Shown here piece after piece: positions 46,656-54,628 of a stretch of DNA of 64,000 nucleotides. The notes under the pieces were generated by a model. The model was not told the origin of the DNA and made no database searches. It was given only the letters and a program-made list of their open reading frames with translations. Numbering within the stretch: the stretch's first letter is position 1; each line of letters opens with the position of its first letter. The stretch comes from Azospirillum griseum (GTDB taxonomy: Bacteria; Pseudomonadota; Alphaproteobacteria; Azospirillales; Azospirillaceae), in the NCBI RefSeq assembly GCF_003966125.1, contig NZ_RXMA01000001.1:209560-273559 (forward strand), given 5' to 3'. The position numbers were made by a program, and so were the translations under genes.

Positions 46656-47510
46656 ATGATCGACCCCGTCGCGCATCTCACCCTGCCCGCCCAGCCCGCG
46701 CACACCGTTTCCGGCCCGGCTTTGCCCGCCCCGGACGCGCTGCGCATGGCCTTCGTCAGCGCCGACACCGACGAGGCGCGGGCAGCCCGCACCCGGCTGA
46801 TCCACCGCTACGGCAACGCGCCGCTGACCGACGCCGACGCCATCGTCGCGCTGGGCGGCGACGGCTTCCTGCTGGAAACGCTGCACAAGGCGCTGTCGTT
46901 CAACCGCACCCAACCCCTGCCGGTCTATGGCATGAATCGCGGCTCGGTCGGCTTCCTGCTCAACGCCTACCGCGAGGACGAGGTGGCCGAGCGCGTGTCC
47001 GCCGCCCAGCATGTCCAGTTGAACCCGCTGCGGATGATCGCCACGCGGGTCAACGGCGAGCGGGTGGAAGCGCTGGGCATCAACGAGGTCTCCCTGCTGC
47101 GCGAAACCCGGCAGGCGGCCAAGCTGCGCATTTCGGTGGACACGGTGGTGCGGCTGCCGGAGCTGATTTGCGACGGCGCGCTGGTCGCCACCCCGGCGGG
47201 CAGCACCGCCTACAACCTGTCGGCCCATGGCCCCATCGTGCCGCTGGGGGCCGGGGTGCTGGCGTTGACCCCGATCAGCGCTTTCCGCCCCCGGCGCTGG
47301 CGCGGCGCGCTGCTGCCCCACACCGCCAAGATCACCTTCGACATTCTGGAAGAGACCAAGCGCCCGGTCAGCGCCGTCGCCGACTTCACCGAGGTGCGCG
47401 AGGTGCTGCGGGTCGAGGTGCAGGAATGCCGCGACGTCGCTCTGACCCTGCTGTTCGACCAGGAACTGAATTTCGAGGAGCGCATCCTGAAGGAGCAATT
47501 CGCCCCCTGA
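46656..47510 (+). CDS. nadK: NAD kinase
   Basis: The 284-residue enzyme phosphorylates NAD to NADP. It shows the diagnostic GGDG motif ([19 protein letters not shown]), [12 protein letters not shown], the NE pair ([10 protein letters not shown]), and [17 protein letters not shown]. Start is uncertain: ATG 46656 gives [13 protein letters not shown] before the fold, while ATG 46746 ([11 protein letters not shown]) would match typical ~255-residue alphaproteobacterial members. The stop shares one base with the start of the CPBP protease gene (TGATG), so translation is coupled. Confidence 0.95.
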   Translation: MIDPVAHLTLPAQPAHTVSGPALPAPDALRMAFVSADTDEARAARTRLIHRYGNAPLTDADAIVALGGDGFLLETLHKALSFNRTQPLPVYGMNRGSVGFLLNAYREDEVAERVSAAQHVQLNPLRMIATRVNGERVEALGINEVSLLRETRQAAKLRISVDTVVRLPELICDGALVATPAGSTAYNLSAHGPIVPLGAGVLALTPISAFRPRRWRGALLPHTAKITFDILEETKRPVSAVADFTEVREVLRVEVQECRDVALTLLFDQELNFEERILKEQFAP

Positions 47511-48463
47511 TGGACGCGCGCGCCGCACCCGCCGATCGGCCCAATGATCCGGGCACCGATCCAGCCGTGACGCACACGGTCCTCACCCGTCTGGCCGACG
47601 CCGCCGAAGGGGTGATCCGGCAGGAGCCGGGGGCGGTGGAAGCGGTGTTGGCGCTGGCGGGCGACTCCAGCCTGCCGCCCGATCACCGGCGCGCCGCCGA
47701 GGCGGTCGGCATGATGATCGTGAAGCTGGAAGCCCGCGAATATGATCTGGAGCTGCGGAACGAACGGCTGGAGGCCGCCGCCCGCCTGCGCGATCAGGCC
47801 AGCCTGATGCTGACCGTCTGCATCCTGCTCATCAGCGGCTACACGCTGACCTTTGCCACGCTGCGCGGGCTGCTGCGCATCAACGGCTCCGATCTGGTCA
47901 GCACGCTCTACAATCTGGGGGTTCTGGCCGTCATGCTGGGCGGCTGCGCCGCGCTGGCCCGCCTCAGCCGCCTGCCGATGGCCGCCTTTGGCCTGACTCT
48001 CGTCGGGGCGAAACGCTCGGTGCGGGAGGCGCTGGTGATGACCGTCCTCATCAGCCTGATGATGACCGGGGTGAAGGCCGCCCTGCCCGCCTCCGTCACC
48101 AGCGCCCAGCCCTTTTTCAACTGGGCGAGCCTGAGCGGGACACACGGGGCGGTCATGCTGGCGGTCTACGCCCTGTCCAGCCTGTTGCAGGAAGGGTTGG
48201 CGCGCGGCGTGATGCAGGGGATGTTGGAACGCCTGCTGGTCGGGCGTTTCGCTGCGCCCCTCAGCGTCCTGTTGGCCTCCACCATCTTCGCAACGATGCA
48301 CGTGCATCTGTCCCCGCTGATCGGGCTGGCCGCCTTCACCCAAGGGCTGGTTTTCGGCTGGTTCTACCGCCGCCACCGCTGCCTGATCGGCGTGACGCTG
48401 GCCCATTTCCTGTTCGGGGCCTACACGCTGAGCGTCCTGGGCTATGACTGGATGCTGTATTGA
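47510..48463 (+). CDS. CPBP family intramembrane metalloprotease-like protein
   Basis: The 317-residue protein has a cytoplasmic N-terminal half with an Arg/Glu coiled coil (about 75-100; LEAREYDLELRNERLEAAAR) and about six membrane helices from residue 103. The CPBP (CAAX-protease-like) motifs are partly kept: LLQEGLARGVMQGML corresponds to EExxxRG with the first Glu replaced by Gln, followed by ATMHVHLSPL and LAHFLFG, which carry the expected His residues. It may be a protease with weakened activity or an inactive homologue. Start ATG overlaps the nadK stop by 1 bp. Confidence 0.8.
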   Translation: MDARAAPADRPNDPGTDPAVTHTVLTRLADAAEGVIRQEPGAVEAVLALAGDSSLPPDHRRAAEAVGMMIVKLEAREYDLELRNERLEAAARLRDQASLMLTVCILLISGYTLTFATLRGLLRINGSDLVSTLYNLGVLAVMLGGCAALARLSRLPMAAFGLTLVGAKRSVREALVMTVLISLMMTGVKAALPASVTSAQPFFNWASLSGTHGAVMLAVYALSSLLQEGLARGVMQGMLERLLVGRFAAPLSVLLASTIFATMHVHLSPLIGLAAFTQGLVFGWFYRRHRCLIGVTLAHFLFGAYTLSVLGYDWMLY

Positions 48464-48543
48464 TCGGCGCGCGCACCACTGGCGCGGCGGCGCGGCGTCG
48501 GCCATACTGATCCGCACCGGCCAACGACGCCCGAGCCAACCGC

Positions 48544-49503
48544 GTGACCGATCCCCTGTTCGCCCCCATTGAACTGACTCCACCGGACATCGCGCCCTAC
48601 CGAACGGGCAACACCGGGCTGGACCATGTCATCACCCTGACGGCGGAGGAGCCGGGGCCGCATGTGGTGCTGAACGCGCTGGTGCACGGCAACGAGATTT
48701 CCGGGGCCATCGCGCTCGACCATCTGCTGCGCCTGCGGTTGAAGCCGCTGCGCGGTCGCCTGACCTTCGTCTTCGCCAACACCGACGCCTATCAGCGCTT
48801 TGACCGCCAGACCCCCTACGCCTCCCGCTTTGTGGACGAGGATTTCAACCGGCTCTGGTCGGTCGAGCGTCTGGACGGGCGGTGCGACAGCGTGGAGCTG
48901 CGCCGCGCCCGTCGCCTGCGCCCGCTCTACCAGTCCGCCGATCTGCTGCTCGACCTGCATTCGATGACCGCCGACACCGCGCCGCTGACCTTGTGCGGAC
49001 GGACCACGCGCGGGCGCGATCTGGCCCTGGGGCTGGGTCATCCGGCCTGGGTGGTGGCCGATGGCGGCCACAGCGGCGGGCGGCGCCTGATCGATTTCGG
49101 GGCCTTCGCCGAGCCGGAGGGCGCGCGCACGGCGATCCTGGTGGAATGCGGCCAGCATTGGCGGGCCGACACCGCCGTCGTCGCCCTGGAAAGCTGCCTG
49201 CGCCTGCTGCGCGGCCTGGAGATGATCGACCCCACGGTCGGCCCGCGCCTGCTGCCGCGCGCCGACCCGCAACGGCTGGTCGATGTGACGGAGGCGGTGA
49301 CGGCCAGCAGCGACCAGTTCCGCTTCACCGCCCCCTTCATCGGGCTGGAGGTGATCGGGCGGGCCGGGACCGTCATCGGCTGGGACGGCGATCGGGCGAT
49401 CCGCACCCCCTACGACGATTGTGTCCTCATCATGCCCGCTCTGCGGGTCAAGGCCGGGCAAACCGCCGTCCGGTTGGGGCGAATACTGCCGCAGCCGGAC
49501 TGA
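48544..49503 (+). CDS. Succinylglutamate desuccinylase/aspartoacylase-like deacylase (M14 fold)
   Basis: This 319-residue zinc enzyme starts at GTG 48544. Its M14-like site is complete: LVHGNEISGAIALDHLL (HxxE ligands), then LLLDLHSMTADTAPLT (His ligand), and ILVECGQHW with a catalytic Glu. The N-terminus reads YRTGNTGLDHVITL, as in the AstE/ASPA-like subgroup with unknown substrates. It probably removes an acyl group from an N-acyl amino acid; the substrate is not evident from neighbours. It follows the CPBP gene by about 80 bp on the plus strand and converges with creA. Confidence 0.9.
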   Translation: MTDPLFAPIELTPPDIAPYRTGNTGLDHVITLTAEEPGPHVVLNALVHGNEISGAIALDHLLRLRLKPLRGRLTFVFANTDAYQRFDRQTPYASRFVDEDFNRLWSVERLDGRCDSVELRRARRLRPLYQSADLLLDLHSMTADTAPLTLCGRTTRGRDLALGLGHPAWVVADGGHSGGRRLIDFGAFAEPEGARTAILVECGQHWRADTAVVALESCLRLLRGLEMIDPTVGPRLLPRADPQRLVDVTEAVTASSDQFRFTAPFIGLEVIGRAGTVIGWDGDRAIRTPYDDCVLIMPALRVKAGQTAVRLGRILPQPD

Positions 49504-49536
49504 CGGTACCGCCGCCGGTCCCGCGACCGTCGGGGA

Positions 49537-50040
49537 TCACTTCACCGTCGGTTTGCCCTTGCTCCATTGGGCGTTGGCGCTGAACAGCGGCACGGTGGAG
49601 ATCGACATCTTGGCCGAGGCGTTCGTCACCTGACGGCTGTAGACGACATAGACCAGCGTGTCGTTCGCCCGGTCGTAGATGCGACGGATCGCCAGGGATT
49701 TGAAAATCAGGCTCTTGCGTTCGGAAAACACCTCCTCCCCCTTGGGCGAGAGGTCGATGTCGCCGACCGTCACCGCCCCGGTCTGGCGGCAGGCGATGGA
49801 AGCGTTGGAGGGATCCTCGAACCAATTCCCTTTGGACAGCCGGTCGATCAGGCTGCGGTCGAAATCGACCAGATGGCAGGTGACCCCCTTCACCTTCGGG
49901 TCTTCAATGGCCTGGATTTCCAGCCCGTTGCCGGTCCAATCGTTGGAAAAGCGCCCCACCACGGAATCGGCGGCGGCGCTGTGGACCAACCCCACCACCG
50001 CCAGCGCGGCCAGAACAGACATCGACACCAGGCTGCGCAT
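49537..50040 (-). CDS. creA: CreA family protein
   Basis: The 167-residue protein has an N-terminal signal peptide (MRSLVSMSVLAALAVVGLVH, cleavage around SAAAD) and the CreA core: VGRFSNDWTGNGLEIQAIED, VKGVTCHLVDFDRSLIDRLS, FEDPSNASIACRQTG, and LIFKSLAIRRIYDRANDTLV. CreA is conserved in proteobacteria as a periplasmic protein of unknown function. Two cysteines in the mature part may form a disulfide. Start ATG 50040; a longer frame to 50406 only overlaps the gene upstream. It is monocistronic. Confidence 0.95.
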   Translation of the reverse strand: MRSLVSMSVLAALAVVGLVHSAAADSVVGRFSNDWTGNGLEIQAIEDPKVKGVTCHLVDFDRSLIDRLSKGNWFEDPSNASIACRQTGAVTVGDIDLSPKGEEVFSERKSLIFKSLAIRRIYDRANDTLVYVVYSRQVTNASAKMSISTVPLFSANAQWSKGKPTVK

Positions 50041-50138
50041 CACAACACCGCTCCCATCGGGTCCAAGGAAATAACCACGCTGTAGATCGGGAGACCCCAC
50101 CGCACCGTCAAGCGCCCGGATCAACGATCCCGAACAGA

Positions 50139-51179
50139 TCACATCGCCGAAGGCGGCCCCGACGCCACAGGCAAATTGACCAGCAGGTTTTGCGGCTTCA
50201 ACCGCAGGCGGTTCGCCTCCGTCATCGCCAGCCCGAGATAGACCGGCCGCCCGGCCAGATCGGGGCGCATCGCCGCCGGATCGGCGAACTCCAGCCGGAA
50301 CAGGGCGAGGATGCGGGCCAGCCGTCCCCCATCCACCGGCGCGCCGGTGTAGAGATCGTTGAGGATCGCCGTGGCGGCGCTGTCCAACCCGACATGCCAG
50401 ACCCACCGCTCGTCATGGATCGCCTGCACCGGCTGGACCGACACGACGATGCCCAGGAAATGCGCCACCCAGCGTTCCAGCACGCGGGCCAGCGCATCCA
50501 GCCCCGCCGCCGCGAAGGTGATGTCGAGCACGGTGTCGTGGCGCTCGTCGCGGCCCCAATAGGCCGGGTGATTGGTTTCGTCGAGAATGTCGAGATCAAC
50601 GGCGCGCGGCGCGGTCCCGGCCTCCACCACCAAGCGCCCCAGGCTGCCGAAGCCGCCGGACGCGGCCAGCGTCTCCACCGTTTCGGCGTCGGCCAACCGG
50701 ACCCGGCCATCGGCCACCGACACGCTTTGCTCGCGGAAAAACAGCTCCGCCGCCCGCGCCCGCAGGCCCGACGGCGTGCCGTCGAGGATGCCGCGCAGGA
50801 TGACGTGGACCAGCTGGTCGATGAACAGGCCCGGCACCCCGCGCGCGCCGGTGCGGAACAGGTCGAGGTAACAGCGCTCCAGCGTGCCCGCCGCCAGCAG
50901 CCGGTCGCGGAACGCCAGCCAGACCCGCCAATTGTCGCGGGCGTCGTCGTCGGCCAGCGCGGCGAGCAGGCCGGGCGGCACCGGGCGGGCGGGATCGTCG
51001 AGCAAGCCGTCGTGCAGCGTCCGTTCGGCGTCGCAGGCGTCGTCCGGCGGGCGGATCTCCGGGCGCAGCAGATAGGCGCGCAGAAACTCCGGCGTCACCG
51101 CCCAATGCGTCACGCCCTCGCGCCCGGTGTCGGCGCGGCGCAACAGCCGATGCCCCGACGACACCCAGAAATCGGTCAT
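50139..51179 (-). CDS. DUF6352 family protein
   Basis: The 346-residue protein starts MTDFWVSSGHRLLRRADTGR, the opening of DUF6352, and continues TPEFLRAYLLRPEIRPPDDA, then DETNHPAYWGRDERHDTVLD and WVWHVGLDSAATAILNDLY. It is mostly helical without membrane segments, so cytoplasmic. Function is unknown; the family occurs in proteobacteria in single copy. Start ATG 51179 is used because the upstream codons lack family similarity. The upstream hydrolase stop lies about 40 bp before it, so the two may be cotranscribed. Confidence 0.88.
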   Translation of the reverse strand: MTDFWVSSGHRLLRRADTGREGVTHWAVTPEFLRAYLLRPEIRPPDDACDAERTLHDGLLDDPARPVPPGLLAALADDDARDNWRVWLAFRDRLLAAGTLERCYLDLFRTGARGVPGLFIDQLVHVILRGILDGTPSGLRARAAELFFREQSVSVADGRVRLADAETVETLAASGGFGSLGRLVVEAGTAPRAVDLDILDETNHPAYWGRDERHDTVLDITFAAAGLDALARVLERWVAHFLGIVVSVQPVQAIHDERWVWHVGLDSAATAILNDLYTGAPVDGGRLARILALFRLEFADPAAMRPDLAGRPVYLGLAMTEANRLRLKPQNLLVNLPVASGPPSAM

Positions 51180-51216
51180 GCCCTGCACCGTGTGGTCTCC
51201 CTTGCTGCCCGCCGCC

Positions 51217-52173
51217 TCATCCGACACCCCGGTCGCCACCGGACGCAAGCGTCGTGTTCAAAAACGCGTCGATGTCCGCCCACACCCGGTCGCGGATGGC
51301 GTCGCGCTCCATCAACAGCTCGTGTCTGGCCTCCGGGTGCTCGACGAGCGTGGCGTGACCCAGACGGGTGGCGACCCGCCGATGGGCGTCGGCGCGCACC
51401 ACCCGGTCGCCCGGCGCGCTCAACAGCAGCACCGGAACCGTCACCCGCTCCAGCGGCAGATCCCGCACAACCGCGTCCTCCGCCCGCAAGGCCGCCGCGA
51501 TCCAGCCATAGCTGACACCACCGACCCGCAGTTCCGGTCTGGCGGTGTAGGGGCCGTGAAAGGCGGCGTAGCGCTGGGGATCGGAGGTGATGGGGTTGTC
51601 GGGGGTGAAGCGCCCCTCCGCCGGGTCGTAATCCCCCTGGCCGGGGGCGTAACGCTCCCCCCAGCCGAGGGCCACCGCCAGACCGGCCAGCGCGCGCGCC
51701 ACGACGCGCGGCAGCGGGCCGAAATGGATGGCGTGCATCGGGGCCGACAGGATGACGGCGTCGCACACCGCCGGAACCGCCGCCGCGTGGCGCGACAGGA
51801 ACAGGGTGGCGACCAGCCCGCCCATCGAATGGGCCAGCAGCACCAGCGGGCGGTTCCCGGCGCAGGGCCGGGCCACCCGCGCCACCAGCTCGTCCAAATC
51901 ATCGACCAGGGTGGTGAAATCGGCCAGATGGTGGATTTGCCGGTTGGCGAGCGGCCGGTCGGACAGGCCCTGGTTGCGCCAGTCGAAGGCCAGCGCCTGG
52001 AAACCGCGTGCGGTCAGCCCATGGGCGGTCTCCGTGTATTTCTCGATGAACTCGGCGCGCCCGGTCAGGATCAGCACCGTGCCGCGCGGTGGGGTCGCCG
52101 TCGGTTGCCAGCGCGCCCAGCGCAGCGTCGTGCCGTCGCGCAGGCGCAGCGTGTCAAAGACCGGGTCGGCCAT
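51217..52173 (-). CDS. Alpha/beta hydrolase, lysophospholipase (PldB)-like
   Basis: The 318-residue enzyme has the serine hydrolase box AHSMGG (nucleophile Ser near residue 117), the oxyanion strand TVLILTGRAEFIEKY, and a distal VLLLSAPGDRVVRADAH with the acid residue followed by EARHELLMERD carrying the His. This Hydrolase_4 arrangement is typical of PldB/monoglyceride lipases. Start ATG 52173 (MADPVFDTLRL). It probably releases fatty acids from lysophospholipids or monoglycerides. It heads the minus-strand pair with DUF6352. Confidence 0.9.
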   Translation of the reverse strand: MADPVFDTLRLRDGTTLRWARWQPTATPPRGTVLILTGRAEFIEKYTETAHGLTARGFQALAFDWRNQGLSDRPLANRQIHHLADFTTLVDDLDELVARVARPCAGNRPLVLLAHSMGGLVATLFLSRHAAAVPAVCDAVILSAPMHAIHFGPLPRVVARALAGLAVALGWGERYAPGQGDYDPAEGRFTPDNPITSDPQRYAAFHGPYTARPELRVGGVSYGWIAAALRAEDAVVRDLPLERVTVPVLLLSAPGDRVVRADAHRRVATRLGHATLVEHPEARHELLMERDAIRDRVWADIDAFLNTTLASGGDRGVG

Positions 52174-52866
52174 CGGCGGTGTCTCCCCCATTCCCGGCGC
52201 CCCATTCCCGGCGCCCCGTTGGCGCAGCCGTCGCCGGGCGGTGATTGAAGCAGCCCGCCGCCCGCCCGTCCACCCCCTCCGTCCTTGGGATCATCCGTGC
52301 CCGGCCGGGTCGCGACGGGCCAAGTCGCGGCAGCGGCATGGTGTCGCAGCGCGCCTTGTCACCAAGTAACCACACCCGCCGGTTCGGGTTTCCCGTCGAG
52401 TCGCGGCCGCTCGCGGCAACGCAACAGACATTTCGTTGCGCCAACGAACAAAGAGCCGCAAATCCTCCTTTTTGTTGCAACCCGGCGGTCATTTGTGGAC
52501 AGGATGTTGCGCCAAAACGCTCGATCCACCCTCGCGCGCCCGTTTTTCGGCCTGATCCGGGGGTTTTACGCTAAGCCACTGGACAATATGAGCTTCTTCG
52601 GAGCCGCTTCTGCGGCGAAGTATTCGCACCAACACCAACCCGGCTTTTTCGTCCGCAGGACTTTGTGGCAACGCGGTCGCAGGGGCCGACAATCCGCCTG
52701 AATCTTCGTCGTGGCGTTAGAGATTTTTTTGCATTTTTGCCGGACACATGGTGCCATTCGCCTCGTTGCACTGCACATGACGCGGTGCGGCACAGTGGCT
52801 GAATCAAGTGGCTGTATCAGTGGCATCGGGCGCCGGGGTTCGGCGCGGGAAAAAGGAAAGCGCGTG
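52174..52866. other. 693-bp noncoding region between hydrolase and phaJ-like genes
   Basis: No gene is supported, although frames are open. Notable contents: a palindrome TTCGTTG-CGC-CAACGAA (52432-52448), a TTTTTGTTGCAAC stretch (52469-52481), a GCCGC-TTCT-GCGGC hairpin nested in CTTCG/CGAAG (52596-52620), a run TTTTTTTGCATTTTTGC (52724-52740), and GTTGCACTGCAC (52768-52779). Composition is lower in GC than the surrounding genes. Several TTGC/GCAA half-sites could serve PhaR. Confidence 0.5.
52432..52448. promoter_or_regulatory. 17-bp palindrome TTCGTTG-N3-CAACGAA
   Basis: A perfect 7-bp inverted repeat with a CGC centre lies roughly midway in the long intergenic space. It has the form of a dimeric operator; no regulator can be named. 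Confidence 0.5.
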
Positions 52867-53316
52867 ATGGACGATGTGCGTCAGGTCCGCAAGGACATCG
52901 AAGGGTATTGCATCGAAGACCTCGCCGTCGGCATGACGGCGTCGTTCGCCAAGACCGTGACGGAAGCGGACATCGTCCTGTTCGCCGGCATTTCGGGCGA
53001 CACCAACCCGGTCCACCTCAATCAGGAATACGCCGCCGGGACCATGTTCCAGGGCCGCATCGCCCACGGCATGCTGACCGTCGGCTTCATCTCCGCCGTT
53101 CTGGGAACCAAGCTGCCCGGCCCGGGCGCGATCTACATGTCGCAGAACCTGAAGTTCAAGGCCCCGGTGCGCGCCGGTGACACCGTGACCGCGCGGGCCA
53201 CCATCACCGAACTGATCCCGGAAAAGCGCCGCGTCGTCGTCCGCACCGTCTGCACCGTCGGCGAGACGGTGGTGGTCGATGGCGAAGCGATGCTGATGGT
53301 TCCGTCGCGCGGCTGA
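52867..53316 (+). CDS. phaJ: MaoC-like (R)-specific enoyl-CoA hydratase (PhaJ type)
   Basis: The 149-residue hotdog protein has the hydratase 2 motif with catalytic Asp and His: LFAGISGDTNPVHLNQEYAA (about residues 39-58), and then FQGRIAHGMLTVGFISAVLG. This is the PhaJ/MaoC arrangement, which hydrates trans-2-enoyl-CoA to (R)-3-hydroxyacyl-CoA and thereby links beta-oxidation to PHA synthesis. A role with the PHA genes 10 kb away is plausible but not proven; other MaoC proteins serve fatty acid or phosphate acetyl/butyryl metabolism. Start ATG 52867; the open upstream frame lacks similarity. Confidence 0.88.
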   Translation: MDDVRQVRKDIEGYCIEDLAVGMTASFAKTVTEADIVLFAGISGDTNPVHLNQEYAAGTMFQGRIAHGMLTVGFISAVLGTKLPGPGAIYMSQNLKFKAPVRAGDTVTARATITELIPEKRRVVVRTVCTVGETVVVDGEAMLMVPSRG

Positions 53317-53430
53317 GCGCCGCCACGCTGATCGCTGGAAAGGGTCCGCGTCCCGCCGTCGGTGCGTTTACCGCGCGCCGACGGCGTTCTATATAGACGC
53401 CCCAGAAGGTTTCTCCAGATCGGGGCGCGC

Positions 53431-54372
53431 ATGCGACTCTACAGACACACCGCCGACCTGCCCGCCGGGGAGCGCGGGGCCGTTGTGGCGCTCGGCAATT
53501 TCGACGGCGTGCATCACGGCCACCGCGCGGTGATCGGCACCGCCCAACGTCTGGCGCGGGATTTGGGCGCGCCGTCCGCCGTCCTGACCTTCGAACCGCA
53601 CCCGCGTTCGGTCTTCCGCCCGGACGATCCGCCCTTCCGCCTGACCCCCTTCCACATCAAGACCCGCCACATCCAGGCGCTGGGCGTCGATCAACTGATC
53701 GTCCGCCATTTCGACGAACGTCTGCGCACCAAGACGGCACAGGCCTTTGTCGACGACATTCTGGTCGGCGATCTGGGCGTGCGTCACGTCGTCTGCGGCT
53801 ATGATTTCCTGTTCGGGCACAAACGCGTCGGCGACCCGGCCTTTCTGGAAGCGGCGGGGCAGGCCCACGGCTTTGGCGTGACCATGGTCGGGCCGGTCAG
53901 CGATCCCGAGGGCGGCGTCTACTCCTCCACCCGCGTGCGCGACGCCCTGGTGGCGGGCCGCCCGCGCGAGGCCGCCCATGTGCTGGGCAGCCCGTGGGAG
54001 ATCGAGGGCCGTGTCGCCCATGGCGACAAGCGGGGCCGCACCATCGGCTTTCCCACCGCCAACATCGCGTTGGACGAGTATCTGCGCCCGGCCTTCGGCG
54101 TCTACGCCATCCGCGCCGGTCTGGATCGCGGGGCCGAGACGGTGTGGCACAAGGGCGTCGCCAATCTGGGGGCACGCCCGACCGTGGGCGGCACGGTGGA
54201 GCGGTTGGAAGCCCATCTGTTCGACATGAGCGCCGACCTGTACGACCAGCATCTGCGGGTGCAACTGGTCGAGTTCCTGCGCCCGGAGCAAAAATTCGCC
54301 AGCTTTGATGCGCTGAAGGACCAGATCATTCGCGACGCCGAGGCCGCCCGCGCGGTTCTGGCCGACTCCTGA
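53431..54372 (+). CDS. ribF: Bifunctional riboflavin kinase/FAD synthetase
   Basis: The 313-residue enzyme makes FMN and FAD. The N-terminal FAD synthetase domain (about 15-175) has VVALGNFDGVHHGHRAVIGT with the nucleotidyl-transfer GNFDGVHxGH motif and VYSSTRVRDALVAG. The C-terminal riboflavin kinase domain (about 185-305) has GDKRGRTIGFPTANIAL and GVANLGARPTVGG. All are intact. It lies 114 bp after the phaJ-like gene and ahead of a small ORF; flavoproteins in the window (MetF, FAD dehydrogenase) depend on such activity. Confidence 0.97.
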   Translation: MRLYRHTADLPAGERGAVVALGNFDGVHHGHRAVIGTAQRLARDLGAPSAVLTFEPHPRSVFRPDDPPFRLTPFHIKTRHIQALGVDQLIVRHFDERLRTKTAQAFVDDILVGDLGVRHVVCGYDFLFGHKRVGDPAFLEAAGQAHGFGVTMVGPVSDPEGGVYSSTRVRDALVAGRPREAAHVLGSPWEIEGRVAHGDKRGRTIGFPTANIALDEYLRPAFGVYAIRAGLDRGAETVWHKGVANLGARPTVGGTVERLEAHLFDMSADLYDQHLRVQLVEFLRPEQKFASFDALKDQIIRDAEAARAVLADS

Positions 54373-54400
54373 CACCGGAACAGACGGACGGGGACCGACG

Positions 54401-54619
54401 ATGGAACGCGTGCTGATGCTGCTGTTCATGCTGAACCAGGGCGGGCCGACCACCCTGGATTTCGCGACAATGGAGCAATGCAAGGCGGCCGAGCCGCTGA
54501 TCGTCCAGAATTACCGGGAGATGACCGGAAACAGCGTGCTGGCGCGCTGCGTCCGCCTGTCGCTGCCGCCCTCACCCCTACCGCCGCCCTCGCCACAGAC
54601 CCCGGCCAAACGGCCCTGA
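54401..54619 (+). CDS. Small Cys-containing protein of unknown function
   Basis: A 72-residue frame starts MERVLMLLFMLNQGGPTTLD and has FATMEQCKAAEPLI and ARCVRL, then a Pro-rich tail. The hydrophobic first helix may be a signal/anchor. Similar short proteins with a TLDF-x2-MEQC segment occur widely in alphaproteobacteria, so it may be real. It starts 28 bp after ribF. Confidence is limited by length. Confidence 0.5.
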   Translation: MERVLMLLFMLNQGGPTTLDFATMEQCKAAEPLIVQNYREMTGNSVLARCVRLSLPPSPLPPPSPQTPAKRP

Positions 54620-54628
54620 GCAACCCGC

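Noticed and set aside
44157..47528. 1123-codon minus-strand frame opposite clpA and nadK
   Set aside because: Spans two unrelated real genes on the opposite strand and has no family features.
52245..52574. 109-codon frame in the long gap before phaJ
   Set aside because: Arg/Pro-rich translation, no ribosome-binding site and no similarity; treated as noncoding.
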